Source: an uncultured Clostridia bacterium
GTDB taxonomy: Bacteria > Bacillota > Clostridia > TANB77 > CAG-508
Length of the DNA: 34,515 bases
Assembly (NCBI GenBank): GCA_944386745.1
Contig: CALXCG010000012.1
Span: forward strand, 1-34,515
Reading direction: 5' to 3'
The notes under the pieces were generated by a model. The model saw only the letters and a program-made list of their open reading frames with translations, ran no database searches and had not been told where the DNA came from. The position numbers were made by a program, and so were the translations under genes. Numbering within the stretch: the first letter of the stretch is position 1; each line of letters begins with the position of its first letter. Below are positions 24,925 through 32,940 of this stretch, in pieces.

Positions 24925-25332
24925 TTATTGGCTAGTATTTTCTCTTGTTTTGGATGAATAAAGAATAGTTTTGAATTTACCAATAATGCTATTTGAATGG
25001 ATTAAAGTTTCATCTTTAGTATTATTGTTGTCACCTTTGGTGTAAAACCCATTTTCATTTTTTTCTATAATTCTGTGTGTTACTATATTGCCATCATCAG
25101 CAATATATGCCACTATATCTCCGACTTTATATTCATTTTGTTCTTGGATAATGATGATATCATTTTTCTTAAATACTGGGTTCATACTATCAGACATAAC
25201 TCTTAGAACCTCTATTCCAAAAGGTTTTATATTCATTTCACTTGAAAAAAATTGGATATAAATAATCATGAGAACTAATAAAATACTACAAATTAACAAC
25301 AAATTCCACAAAATTCTATGCTTGTGGTACAA
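24925..25332 (-). CDS. sipW: Signal peptidase I, SipW (ER-like) type
   Basis: SipW-type peptidases use a Ser-His pair, not Ser-Lys, and mature TasA-family proteins. The membrane helix WNLLLICSILLVLMIIYIQF is followed by the serine motif VMSDSMNPVF, DIIIIQ, then VGDIVAYIADDGNIVTHRII with the catalytic His, and GFYTKGDNN with conserved Asp. A C-terminal membrane segment is missing. The frame stays open to an ATG at 25386 inside the TasA-like gene, but a TTG at 25332 with GGA upstream, right before the helix, gives the usual start and only 17 bases of overlap. Overlap implies translational coupling with the TasA-like gene. Length is about 135. Confidence 0.88.
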   Translation of the reverse strand: MYHKHRILWNLLLICSILLVLMIIYIQFFSSEMNIKPFGIEVLRVMSDSMNPVFKKNDIIIIQEQNEYKVGDIVAYIADDGNIVTHRIIEKNENGFYTKGDNNNTKDETLIHSNSIIGKFKTILYSSKTRENTSQ

Positions 25333-25897
25333 CTTGTGTTCCTGAAACGATGACATCAAATTCATAGTTTGTAATTTCTTGTGCATTTTGTGTATCTATT
25401 TTATCATTAGAAGCTACTTCTGTTGGATTACTTCCTGTTTCATAATTCCATTTCCATTTAATATCAAATGTTTTGGATTTGTTTTCATCATCTGCATTGA
25501 TAGTTCCAGATAAAGCATCTCCTAATTCTAAAACAGAATTATATTCTACCTCCTGATAATAAAATTTTAAATTAGCTGGTTTAGTTGTTTCGTCAGTAAA
25601 TTTAATTTTGTAATCAATCCCTACATCTGAACCTGTTGCATCAACTTTGATTTGAAAATTCCCTTCTGTTCCTGGTGCTATTTTTCCATTTACTAATGTA
25701 GAGCTATCATATGTAGAACCTAGAGATATTGTTTGTACTTCTTCTTTTTGCCCATTTACTTTAAAGTCCCATGTTGCAATTTGTGCTATTCCATCACCTC
25801 TAACTTCTGTTACATATTTTGAATAGGTTTGTCCACCTACAAATGATAAAACAATTGCTACTAAAATAGCGATAATTATTACTGCTTTCTTTTTCAA
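25316..25897 (-). CDS. TasA-like secreted fibre/matrix protein
   Basis: A signal-type helix (VIIIAILVAIVLSFVGGQTY) is followed by SKYVTEVRGDGIAQIATWDFKVN, the typical start of mature TasA/camelysin proteins, where export signals are cut by SipW. The body is beta-rich (KIAPGTEGNFQIKVDATG, DYKIKFTDET, LSGTINADDENKSKTFDIKWKWNYE, EITNYEFDVIVSGTQ). Length 193 is somewhat short for TasA. A TTG start follows AAGGAGG with good spacing. It is the first gene of a minus-strand operon with sipW and two relatives, driven by the promoter at 25999-26027. A structural role outside the cell is inferred from family. Confidence 0.85.
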   Translation of the reverse strand: MKKKAVIIIAILVAIVLSFVGGQTYSKYVTEVRGDGIAQIATWDFKVNGQKEEVQTISLGSTYDSSTLVNGKIAPGTEGNFQIKVDATGSDVGIDYKIKFTDETTKPANLKFYYQEVEYNSVLELGDALSGTINADDENKSKTFDIKWKWNYETGSNPTEVASNDKIDTQNAQEITNYEFDVIVSGTQVVPQA

Positions 25898-25998
25898 TAA
25901 GCATCCCTCCTTTTTTATTTTTTATTTTGATTTTTCTTGAAATGTTTTTCGATTAAAAATTTTGAAAAAAATTATAGAAAAATGAAAATGTTAAATTA

Positions 25999-26027
25999 AT
26001 TATAATTCCATATTTTGGAAATGTCAA
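25999..26027 (-). promoter_or_regulatory. Consensus promoter of the TasA/SipW-like operon
   Basis: TTGACA (26022-26027), 17-bp spacer, TATAAT (25999-26004) on the minus strand: a perfect sigma-A match. A leader of about 95 bases leads to the TTG start. Confidence 0.85.
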
Positions 26028-26094
26028 CTATTTTTTACAAATTTTTATAATTTTTCATCGCAAAATTCGACAAAAAATACCAGTTGACATTTCC
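26017..26094. promoter_or_regulatory. Mirror-image operator: 13-bp perfect inverted repeat across two -35 boxes
   Basis: GGAAATGTCAACT (26017-26029) and AGTTGACATTTCC (26082-26094) are exact inverse copies, 52 bp apart. Each contains the -35 of one of two divergent promoters plus the six bases after it. One regulator could bind both, or loop between them. Confidence 0.6.
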
Positions 26095-26112
26095 ATTATT
26101 TTACATTATAAT
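26084..26112 (+). promoter_or_regulatory. Consensus promoter of the divergent secreted-protein gene
   Basis: TTGACA (26084-26089), 17-bp spacer, TATAAT (26107-26112): a perfect sigma-A match. The leader is about 40 bases. Confidence 0.85.
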
Positions 26113-26159
26113 ATGTATATCTCTTCCAAAAATTATATTAATTTAAGGAGGTATTCTTA

Positions 26160-27479
26160 TTGAAAACAAAGCTATTTATTATTCTTAGTTTTTTCGTCGT
26201 CTTTATAATTCCTTTCTTTTCTTTCTTCTCATTATCTAAATATCAATTTGAAAATTCATTTCTAGTTGCAAAGTTAAAACTTGACAATACTCCACCAGAA
26301 ATAAAATTAATTAGTTATAGTAACACTAACACTCAATATCCCAAATATGCTAATAAAACTCATACAATTACAACTAGAATTCAAATAATAGAAGATCATA
26401 TTTCACAAATTAATCTTGATTCTAATCATATTAAAATCAAAGTTCATAATAAATTAGTTTCTGTTAATTTTAAAAAGATTACTTGTATTTCTGAAAGTGA
26501 ACATATCTATGATATTGTTTTTACAAATGTTCCTGGTGATGGGAAGTTAAGTATTACGTTTTTAGAAGGTACAGTTATTGATACATCTTTGCAAAATAGT
26601 TCGGAAAAAACATTTTCTTCTGATATTTTAATTGATAATACCGCTCCAGTTACTATTTTTTCTGAAGAATTAATATCTGATAATTATTCTAGAGGAACTA
26701 TTAAAGTAAATGAAGGTATTCAGCCTGTTAATGGTTGGGATATTTCTTCAGATAATATGATTTTATCTCGTAATTTCCCTAATCCTATTGAATATGAATT
26801 ACCAATTAAAGATTTTGCTCAAAATCCAGCTTCGGCATTAGTATCAATAAAAAAAGCTAGTAATATCGTTTTGGAATATGCTGCATATGATGCAGGCACT
26901 AATAATTATGATATTGTTAAATCAGGAGAAATTTCTGGTAGTAAAGTGATAAATTCTGATAGTATTTGTAAAACAGAGGCTTTATTTATTAGAACTTCTG
27001 GAAATATTGATTCTTCTTCATTAAAAGGCAGAGCTTTTCTTTATACTTATTATGGTGAAGGTTCATCTGGAAATTGTAAATCTACTGAGCTTAGATATAA
27101 TTATGGCTATAACCCATTAACTTCTTGGAGAATTGTAAATAAAGAACATTTAGCTGGTATAACATCTGGTAAAGGCTTTACTGAATTTGGAGGAACTGGA
27201 GTGAATTATTCGGCTAAAGGTGGTTCTAATACCATACCAGAAGAAATTGCAAAACAATACCTTTTTGGACTTTCAGGAATTGCGTTATCTTTAGATGATT
27301 ATTCTGAATATTCAATTGTTTATCAGATTTATGTTTTAGGCGTAGGTTGGCTTCCTTGTAAATATAATGGTGAAGAAACTATGTATAGTTATGATAAGCC
27401 TATGTCTGCAATTCGTATTAATATTGTTCCTAATTCTCAAAGGCAATATTTAATTGATTATTGGAATGCTGGCAATTAA
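26160..27479 (+). CDS. Secreted protein with Ig-like segments and a C-terminal ChW-like module
   Basis: The only plus-strand gene. A signal helix (FIILSFFVVFIIPFFSFF) is followed by two beta-rich stretches opened by LDNTPPEIKL (about 41-50) and LIDNTAPVTIF (about 157-167), as in bacterial Ig-like domains. Near the C-terminus (about 380-424) IVYQIYVLGVGWLPCKYNGE followed by YDKPMSAIRINIVP resembles the clostridial hydrophobic-W (ChW) repeat of surface proteins. No LPXTG anchor is present. TTG start after AAGGAGG, with a leader (ATTCTTATTG) much like that of the TasA-like gene (ATGCTTATTG). It is divergent from the TasA/SipW-like operon under a mirror-image promoter, so it is probably expressed with it. 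Function unknown. Confidence 0.8.
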   Translation: MKTKLFIILSFFVVFIIPFFSFFSLSKYQFENSFLVAKLKLDNTPPEIKLISYSNTNTQYPKYANKTHTITTRIQIIEDHISQINLDSNHIKIKVHNKLVSVNFKKITCISESEHIYDIVFTNVPGDGKLSITFLEGTVIDTSLQNSSEKTFSSDILIDNTAPVTIFSEELISDNYSRGTIKVNEGIQPVNGWDISSDNMILSRNFPNPIEYELPIKDFAQNPASALVSIKKASNIVLEYAAYDAGTNNYDIVKSGEISGSKVINSDSICKTEALFIRTSGNIDSSSLKGRAFLYTYYGEGSSGNCKSTELRYNYGYNPLTSWRIVNKEHLAGITSGKGFTEFGGTGVNYSAKGGSNTIPEEIAKQYLFGLSGIALSLDDYSEYSIVYQIYVLGVGWLPCKYNGEETMYSYDKPMSAIRINIVPNSQRQYLIDYWNAGN

Positions 27480-27522
27480 TGTATTATTATATTTAACTAT
27501 GGTTTGTTATGCTAATATTTCT

Positions 27523-27906
27523 TTACCTATTTACTCCAATTATTCCTCCAAGCATTCCAAATATCATGCCAACTACTATCATTATTATACTTTGCAAGTT
27601 CAAACTAAATCTCCAGTTTAAAAGGCTTGAAATTAGGTATATTATGACCATATATATGATTCCAACTAAAGCTCCATTTAGTAGTCCATTTTTCTTAATT
27701 TTGTTGTTTCCTATTGAACTCCCGATTAGTATGCTTATTGCAGTGACTGTTATTATAACTGGACTTATGACATTTTCGCTTATATTAGAAAATGTTAAAA
27801 CTGCTGAAAATATGAGCAATAATATTAGTGTAATTGCAAAGGCTATTCCTATTCCTTTGAATATATTAACTAAAAAGTTATTTTCTGCTACTTGATGTAC
27901 TTCCAT
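27523..27906 (-). CDS. TIGR04086 / YrzE-like membrane protein
   Basis: A 127-residue protein with four membrane helices (about 15-36, 46-62, 73-92 and 104-124); the last ends in GMIFGMLGGIIGV, the glycine-rich closing pattern of TIGR04086 membrane proteins. In Clostridia this family commonly lies near yajC and secDF, which fits the SecDF-like genes here 4.7 kb away. No enzymatic motif is visible. AAGGAAGG precedes the ATG. It converges with the plus-strand secreted-protein gene, 43 bp apart, with no clear terminator between them. Function of the family is unknown. Confidence 0.75.
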   Translation of the reverse strand: MEVHQVAENNFLVNIFKGIGIAFAITLILLLIFSAVLTFSNISENVISPVIITVTAISILIGSSIGNNKIKKNGLLNGALVGIIYMVIIYLISSLLNWRFSLNLQSIIMIVVGMIFGMLGGIIGVNR

Positions 27907-27946
27907 ATTATCCTTCCTTGTATAATATATTTAGGTTTTTATAAAG

Positions 27947-27962
27947 GGTTTACCTATAAACC
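27947..27962. promoter_or_regulatory. Palindrome upstream of the TIGR04086 gene
   Basis: GGTTTA / TAAACC around CCTA, within a region holding TATTATA-like -10 sequence. It could be an operator. Weak evidence. Confidence 0.25.
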
Positions 27963-28013
27963 TTTTGCATAAATTATTAATATTGTATTTGTAATACATT
28001 TTATTCTCCATGT

Positions 28014-28053
28014 AAAAAAATAGAACTTTAATTGGTTTAAAGCTCTATTTTTT
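28014..28053 (-). terminator. Intrinsic terminator that contains the birA stop codon
   Basis: A 14-bp stem with one mismatch (AAATAGAACTTTAA / TTAAAGCTCTATTT), five-base loop, then seven T on the minus strand. The last birA codons and TAA form the upstream arm. Confidence 0.8.
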
Positions 28054-28633
28054 CAATATTTTCTAAAATTTTAGCTATTATTTCTTCTCTTTTAAATTCT
28101 TTTTTAAATTCATGTTTTAAAGAAGTTGCAATCTGTTTTAATTTCATTTCTTCACTATCATAATTTACAAAATTATCTTCATTAACATTGAAGCCAAAAC
28201 TAATTAAAATATACTGAATTTCTTCTCCTAAAGTATTAATTTGAGTTAAAATTCCACATATTTTCTTTCCATTCAACATTAAATCATTTGGTGGTTTTAT
28301 CTTTAAAGTATATCCATATAAGTCATATATAGATTTTTGAATTGCTTTTGCTATTTCTATTGGCAAATCTTTTAAATCTTTTGCCTTTTTATCAGTATTT
28401 AAAATTATTGTCATAGCAATGTTTTTGCCTTTTCCTGTGTACCATTGCCTTCCTTTAGTTCCTATTCCATCTGTTTGTACTTCTGCTATTATTACTTTTC
28501 CATCATTTTCTCTATTTTTTTCTTTTTCAGCAATTCTTTGTGCATATTTATGTGTTGAATCAATTTGCTCATAATATTCTATCTTTTTTCCTATTCTATT
28601 TGTTTTTGCTTTTTTTATTTCGTCAATTTCCAT
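28037..28633 (-). CDS. birA: Biotin--[acetyl-CoA-carboxylase] ligase, catalytic-domain-only type
   Basis: BirA makes biotinyl-AMP and attaches biotin to a carboxyl carrier protein. The ligase motifs are present: EQIDSTHKYA (22-31), the biotin/ATP loop DGIGTKGRQW (55-64), NIAMTIIL, KIKPPNDLMLNGKKICGIL (111-129; KPPND replaces the usual KWPND), and FGFNVN. The N-terminal helix-turn-helix of E. coli BirA is absent, so this is the non-regulatory class. Length of 198 is a little short because the C-terminal small domain is reduced. AAAGAAAGG precedes the ATG. It lies downstream of the ABC permease, separated by a palindromic repeat, and ends in a terminator. Confidence 0.9.
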   Translation of the reverse strand: MEIDEIKKAKTNRIGKKIEYYEQIDSTHKYAQRIAEKEKNRENDGKVIIAEVQTDGIGTKGRQWYTGKGKNIAMTIILNTDKKAKDLKDLPIEIAKAIQKSIYDLYGYTLKIKPPNDLMLNGKKICGILTQINTLGEEIQYILISFGFNVNEDNFVNYDSEEMKLKQIATSLKHEFKKEFKREEIIAKILENIEKIEL

Positions 28634-28652
28634 ATTTCTACCTTTCTTTGCC

Positions 28653-28681
28653 GGGATTAGGGGGACGGTCCTAAAAATCCC
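28653..28681 (+). repeat. GGGGAC-core palindromic repeat, GGGATT stem family
   Basis: GGGATTAGGGGGACGGTCC, closed by TAAAAATCCC; 29 nt, one base different from the first module of 1788-1843. Its last base is the first base (reading from the plus side) of the permease stop codon. Confidence 0.85.
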
Positions 28682-31600
28682 TATTCTATGCTTTTCAAAC
28701 TTTCTATCATATCTATTTTTTTCAATGCAAAATATGTGAAAATATTTACTACTACTGTGAAAACTACTGTTATCAATATAGCATACAAATAACTTATTGG
28801 ATGAATAACTTTGCTAAATCTAAGCATATCAATTTCACAAGTTCCAATAATAAAGTAATTTAGGAAATATCCTCCAACTAAGCCTAAAGCTATTCCGATT
28901 AATGTTAGCAAAATAGTTTCTCTAGTTACATAGGTATATACTTCTTTATCGTAAAATCCTAAAACTTTTATTGTTGCAAGCTCTCTAATTCTTTCGCTTA
29001 TATTTACATTTGATAAATTATACAAAACTGCAAATGCAAGTAATCCTGCTGAAACTATTAGTACTAGCACAACATAATTTAATGAATTCATTGTTGTATT
29101 CATTACCCCTTCAACGTCAGAATTTCTAGTTATTGATGAAACCTCATTTTGATTCATAATTTCTGTTGATAAACTATTTTCTTGTTCTTCATTCATATCT
29201 ATATTTTTTGTTAGTATTGCATTTGTTTCGTATTTCTTTCCAAATAATTCTTCATATGTTTCTCTTGTCATGTATGCATAATGATATACATAGTTTTCTG
29301 CAACATTTGAAATCACTATTTCTTTTTCTTCATCATCACTTTTTAATGTTATTTTATCTCCCTGTTTTACATCAAGAAGTTCTGCTAATTTATCTGTGAT
29401 AACTATTTGACCTTTTTGCAATTCAATTTTTTCTTTCGAATTAATATCTATTAAGCTAATCATTTTTTCTAATTCGTCTTGATTTTTTGGCACTATTATT
29501 TGTACATCTTCCTCATTTTCACCGTTGATAGCAGTTCTTGTTAACATTTCTGTTTCTAATGTGTCTTCTATTTGTTCTTTTTGATTTAGTCCAGCTATAT
29601 ATTCACTTTTCTGTGTTTCATCTAATCCGTCTTTTAGATTGATTTGCATGTCATATTTAAATATTTTCCCATATTGATTTGGCATTAAGCTACCTATTGA
29701 GTCTTTTAATCCAAAGCCTGCTAAGATTAATGATGTACATCCAAATATTCCTATTATTGTCATCATAAATCTCTTTTTATATCTGAATATGTTTCTTATT
29801 GTTACTTTTTGGCTGAAACTTAATCTTTTCCATATAAAGTTTATTCTTTCTAAGAATACTCTTTTCCCGATTTTTGGAGCTTTTGGTCTCATTAGTGTTG
29901 CTGGTTGTTGCCTTAATTCTTTTATACATGAATAAACTGTTGCTCCTATTATACATACACTAATTAATATTAGTCCTGCTCCTCCATATTCCCAATTAAA
30001 GCTAATTAAGAATTCTGGTACTTGATATACAACTTCATACATGTGCCATATAAGTGATGGAATTAATATAAATCCTACTGCCATTCCTAATAGTCCACCA
30101 ATTATACATGCAAGACTTGAATATAGCATGTATTTTCCTGCAATTTGTATTTTGTTATATCCTAATGCTTTTAAAGTTCCAATTTGTGTTCTTTGCTCTT
30201 CAACCATTCTTGTCATTGATGTTAGTGAAATTAATACTGCTACAAGGAAAAATACTATTGGGAATACTTGACCTATATTGTATACACTTTCTTTATCTTG
30301 TGCAAAACTTGAATATCCAGAATTTGCATATCTATCTAGTATGTACCATTCAGGATTTTCTATTTCTGATATTTCTTGTCTTGCATCAATCAATTCTTTT
30401 TCTGCGTCTTGTAACTGCTTTTCTACATCTTGTTTTTGTGTTTCTAACTCTTGTTCTCCTTGTTGTAATTCTATTTTTGCTTGTTCTACTTGCTCTTTTG
30501 CATCTTCTAATTGTGCATATGTACTACTTTTTTGCTGATTTAATTTTCTTTCTTGTGATGATAATTGATTTTTTGCAGTTTGTAATTTATTTTTTGCTTG
30601 TGTAATTTCTGTGTTTGCTTGATTAATCCCTTGTTCAATTTGTGTTATTCCTGAATTTAATGATGTAATTGTAGTGTTTAGTGTTTGTATTTGACTTTCT
30701 AATTGTTGTTTTTGTTGTTCTAATTGTTCTCTTGTTTTATCATCTAGTGCCTCATTTTGAAGCTGTGATACAATTGAATTATATGTGTTTTGTAATGTCG
30801 ATAATTGGCTACTTAGAGAGTCTTTTTGCTCTGTTAAACTTTGTTTTTGTGTTTCTAATTCTGAAATTTGACTGTTTGCTTCTTGTTCTTTTGATTGTAA
30901 TGTTTTCTCATTTGTCTGAATTTCTTGTTTTGCAGAAGCAATCTGTTTTTCTGCATTTGCAAATTCTGAATTTGCTTTTTCTTCATTTTCTTTTATTTCA
31001 GCTTCTGAACTCTCAATTTCTGCTTTTCCATCATCTATTTTCTTTTGTGCTTCTGCTATTTGTTCATCTGCTTCTTGTTTCTTTTCATTAAATTCTGTTT
31101 CTGCATCATTTAATTTATCTGTTGCCTTTTGCACTAATTCATCATGTCTTGCTGTCTCTCTGTCTTCTTTTATTTCTTTAATTTTATTTTTTACTTCTTC
31201 TACACAATCTTCATATTTCGAGCTTGCTGTTTCATATTTTGTTGCATTCTTTAACGTTACATATATATTTGTGTATGTATCTTTTGATTGAATATTGTCT
31301 TTTGAGATATAGATATAATAATCTATTTTTCCATCTCCTAAGCTACTGCTTCCTCTTTCATTCGAAATATATAGTGGACTTTTCACAGTTCCAACTATTT
31401 TTAATTCTTTATTATATAGATATTCAATTTCTTCGCCTTCATCATTTTGTGTATTTTCTATTTCAACTGTTATTGTATCTCCAATTGCCTTGTTATTTTG
31501 TGTTAAGAAATTTTCTTCAACTACACATTCATTACTATTTTGTGGCAACTCTCCTTCAACTAATAATGGCTGATTTAATTCATCTACACATAAAACTTTT

Positions 31601-31911
31601 GTTATAATCTCTTTGTTTTCTAATTCGACTATTCCCTCTGTTTCATATGTTCCTTCTACAATATCAACTCCATCAATTTGTTTTATACTATTAATGTCAT
31701 CTTCTGTTAATCCAAGTGTTGATATTACTTGTATATCATACATCTTTTGTTGTTTATAATATGTGTCTATTGTATTGACCATATCTGGAGAAGTAGCCCT
31801 TATTCCAGCAAAAAAGCCCACCCCTAAAAACGCCATTAATAAAAGAGATAAAAATCTTTTATAGGTATTTTTTATTTCTTTTACACTGTCTTTAATTAAG
31901 GCCTTTTTCAC
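28681..31911 (-). CDS. FtsX/MacB-type ABC transporter permease with a long coiled coil
   Basis: A first membrane helix (FLSLLLMAFLGVGFFAG) is followed by an extracytoplasmic region. This has a MacB-like start and then about 300 residues of coiled coil rich in Gln, Glu and Lys (EQLEQQKQQLESQIQTLNTT and similar). Two FtsX-type domains follow, with about seven more helices (for example FPIVFFLVAVLISLTSM, VVLVLIVSAGLLAFAVLYNL). Such permeases act as mechanotransmission or export complexes. I chose GTG 31911 because AAGGAGG lies eight bases upstream; the ATG at 31965 would add 18 residues encoded by a palindromic repeat. It pairs with the ATPase at 32044. Substrate unknown. Confidence 0.88.
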   Translation of the reverse strand: MKKALIKDSVKEIKNTYKRFLSLLLMAFLGVGFFAGIRATSPDMVNTIDTYYKQQKMYDIQVISTLGLTEDDINSIKQIDGVDIVEGTYETEGIVELENKEIITKVLCVDELNQPLLVEGELPQNSNECVVEENFLTQNNKAIGDTITVEIENTQNDEGEEIEYLYNKELKIVGTVKSPLYISNERGSSSLGDGKIDYYIYISKDNIQSKDTYTNIYVTLKNATKYETASSKYEDCVEEVKNKIKEIKEDRETARHDELVQKATDKLNDAETEFNEKKQEADEQIAEAQKKIDDGKAEIESSEAEIKENEEKANSEFANAEKQIASAKQEIQTNEKTLQSKEQEANSQISELETQKQSLTEQKDSLSSQLSTLQNTYNSIVSQLQNEALDDKTREQLEQQKQQLESQIQTLNTTITSLNSGITQIEQGINQANTEITQAKNKLQTAKNQLSSQERKLNQQKSSTYAQLEDAKEQVEQAKIELQQGEQELETQKQDVEKQLQDAEKELIDARQEISEIENPEWYILDRYANSGYSSFAQDKESVYNIGQVFPIVFFLVAVLISLTSMTRMVEEQRTQIGTLKALGYNKIQIAGKYMLYSSLACIIGGLLGMAVGFILIPSLIWHMYEVVYQVPEFLISFNWEYGGAGLILISVCIIGATVYSCIKELRQQPATLMRPKAPKIGKRVFLERINFIWKRLSFSQKVTIRNIFRYKKRFMMTIIGIFGCTSLILAGFGLKDSIGSLMPNQYGKIFKYDMQINLKDGLDETQKSEYIAGLNQKEQIEDTLETEMLTRTAINGENEEDVQIIVPKNQDELEKMISLIDINSKEKIELQKGQIVITDKLAELLDVKQGDKITLKSDDEEKEIVISNVAENYVYHYAYMTRETYEELFGKKYETNAILTKNIDMNEEQENSLSTEIMNQNEVSSITRNSDVEGVMNTTMNSLNYVVLVLIVSAGLLAFAVLYNLSNVNISERIRELATIKVLGFYDKEVYTYVTRETILLTLIGIALGLVGGYFLNYFIIGTCEIDMLRFSKVIHPISYLYAILITVVFTVVVNIFTYFALKKIDMIESLKSIE

Positions 31912-31934
31912 TTTTGCCACCTCCTTTTTTCTTT

Positions 31935-31964
31935 TGTCCTTTTGGGGACGTTTCTCATGCGACA
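31935..31964 (+). repeat. GGGGAC-core palindromic repeat, TGTCGC stem family, left half of an inverted pair
   Basis: TGTCCTTTTGGGGACG, closed by GCGACA. With 32008-32037 it forms a perfect 25-bp inverted repeat (31942-31966 and 32006-32030) separated by 39 bp, like a BIME pair. Confidence 0.85.
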
Positions 31965-32007
31965 TTTATATTCTAAAATCACTAAATATTAATTATTTAA
32001 TACTCAA

Positions 32008-32037
32008 TGTCGCATGAGAAACGTCCCCAACGCGACA
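32008..32037 (-). repeat. GGGGAC-core palindromic repeat, TGTCGC stem family, right half of an inverted pair
   Basis: On the minus strand TGTCGCGTTGGGGACG, closed by GCGACA. It begins six bases past the ATPase stop codon. Confidence 0.85.
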
Positions 32038-32043
32038 CCACCA

Positions 32044-32745
32044 CTACCATTCAATTTCTTCTATTGGTAATGGATTTTCATTGTATTCTACTTTTTGTAC
32101 TGTTCCGTTTTTAAAATGTATTACTTTATGTGCCATTGGTGCTATCGCACTATTATGTGTTATTATTATTACTGTCATATTTTCTTTTTTGCTTGTATCT
32201 TGTAATAGTTTTAATATTTGTTTTCCAGTCTTATAGTCTAATGCTCCTGTTGGTTCATCACATAATAATAATTTAGGATTTTTTGCAATGGCTCTTGCAA
32301 TGGCTACTTTTTGTTGTTCTTCTCCTGATAGTTGTGAAGGGAAATTTTTCATTCTGTCTTTTAATCCTACTTTTTCTAATACTTCTTCTACATCTAGTGA
32401 ATCTTTACAAATTTGTGTTGCTAATTCAACATTTTCTTTTGCTGTTAAGTTTTGTACTAAATTATAGAATTGAAATACAAATCCTATGTCTTCTCTTCTA
32501 TATTGAATTAGTTGTTTATTTTTTAATCTTGTTACGTCTTTACCATCAACTACCACTTTTCCTGATGTTGCTGAATCCATTCCCCCTAAAATATTTAGGG
32601 CTGTTGTTTTTCCAGCTCCTGATGGTCCAACTATTACTACTAATTCTCCTTTTTCTATTTCAAAGTTTGTGTTGTTTAGTGCATTTATTGTTATTTCTCC
32701 CATTGTGTATTGTTTACACACATTTTTGAATTCTATATATGACAT
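32044..32745 (-). CDS. ABC transporter ATP-binding protein, MacB/LolD type
   Basis: Cytoplasmic ATPase of 233 residues. Walker [10 protein letters not shown] (40-48), Q-loop in [10 protein letters not shown], signature [14 protein letters not shown] (usual LSGGEQQ; the second Gly is Glu here), Walker [13 protein letters not shown], and switch His in VIIITHN. The pattern [20 protein letters not shown] is typical of the LolD/MacB/FtsE group that works with FtsX-like permeases, and the permease gene follows directly. It has AGGAAGTG before the ATG. The transport role is unknown; in Bacillota such pairs often deal with antimicrobial peptides or cell wall control. Confidence 0.93.
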   Translation of the reverse strand: MSYIEFKNVCKQYTMGEITINALNNTNFEIEKGELVVIVGPSGAGKTTALNILGGMDSATSGKVVVDGKDVTRLKNKQLIQYRREDIGFVFQFYNLVQNLTAKENVELATQICKDSLDVEEVLEKVGLKDRMKNFPSQLSGEEQQKVAIARAIAKNPKLLLCDEPTGALDYKTGKQILKLLQDTSKKENMTVIIITHNSAIAPMAHKVIHFKNGTVQKVEYNENPLPIEEIEW

Positions 32746-32862
32746 GGAATCACTTCCTATTCTTCTTAGATATTTTTATTCTTTATTTGTATTTTTTATA
32801 TCATATTTTTTTGTTTTTTTACAGTCTTTTTTGGAAATTTTTGCGAATTAAATTAAAGTTTC

Positions 32863-32892
32863 AAAAAGCTCTACTTTTGTGGTAGAGCTTTT
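32863..32892 (-). terminator. Terminator after the alpha/beta hydrolase gene
   Basis: AAAAGCTCTAC / GTAGAGCTTTT, perfect 11-bp stem with a seven-base loop, T-runs on both sides, so it could act in either direction. The reductase-hydrolase transcript ends here; the remainder of 32746-32940 holds only AT-rich leader of the ABC operon. Confidence 0.75.
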
Positions 32893-32940
32893 ATTAATTT
32901 TATTTATATTTAGTTATATCTTTATTTTCCATTACATCAT

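Noticed and set aside
30300-31200. Tandem DNA repeats in the ABC permease
   Set aside because: Codon-level similarity comes from Gln/Glu/Lys-rich coiled coil; no exact DNA repeat unit is seen.
31912-31965. Permease start at ATG 31965
   Set aside because: The extra residues are repeat-encoded and a well-spaced AAGGAGG points to GTG 31911.
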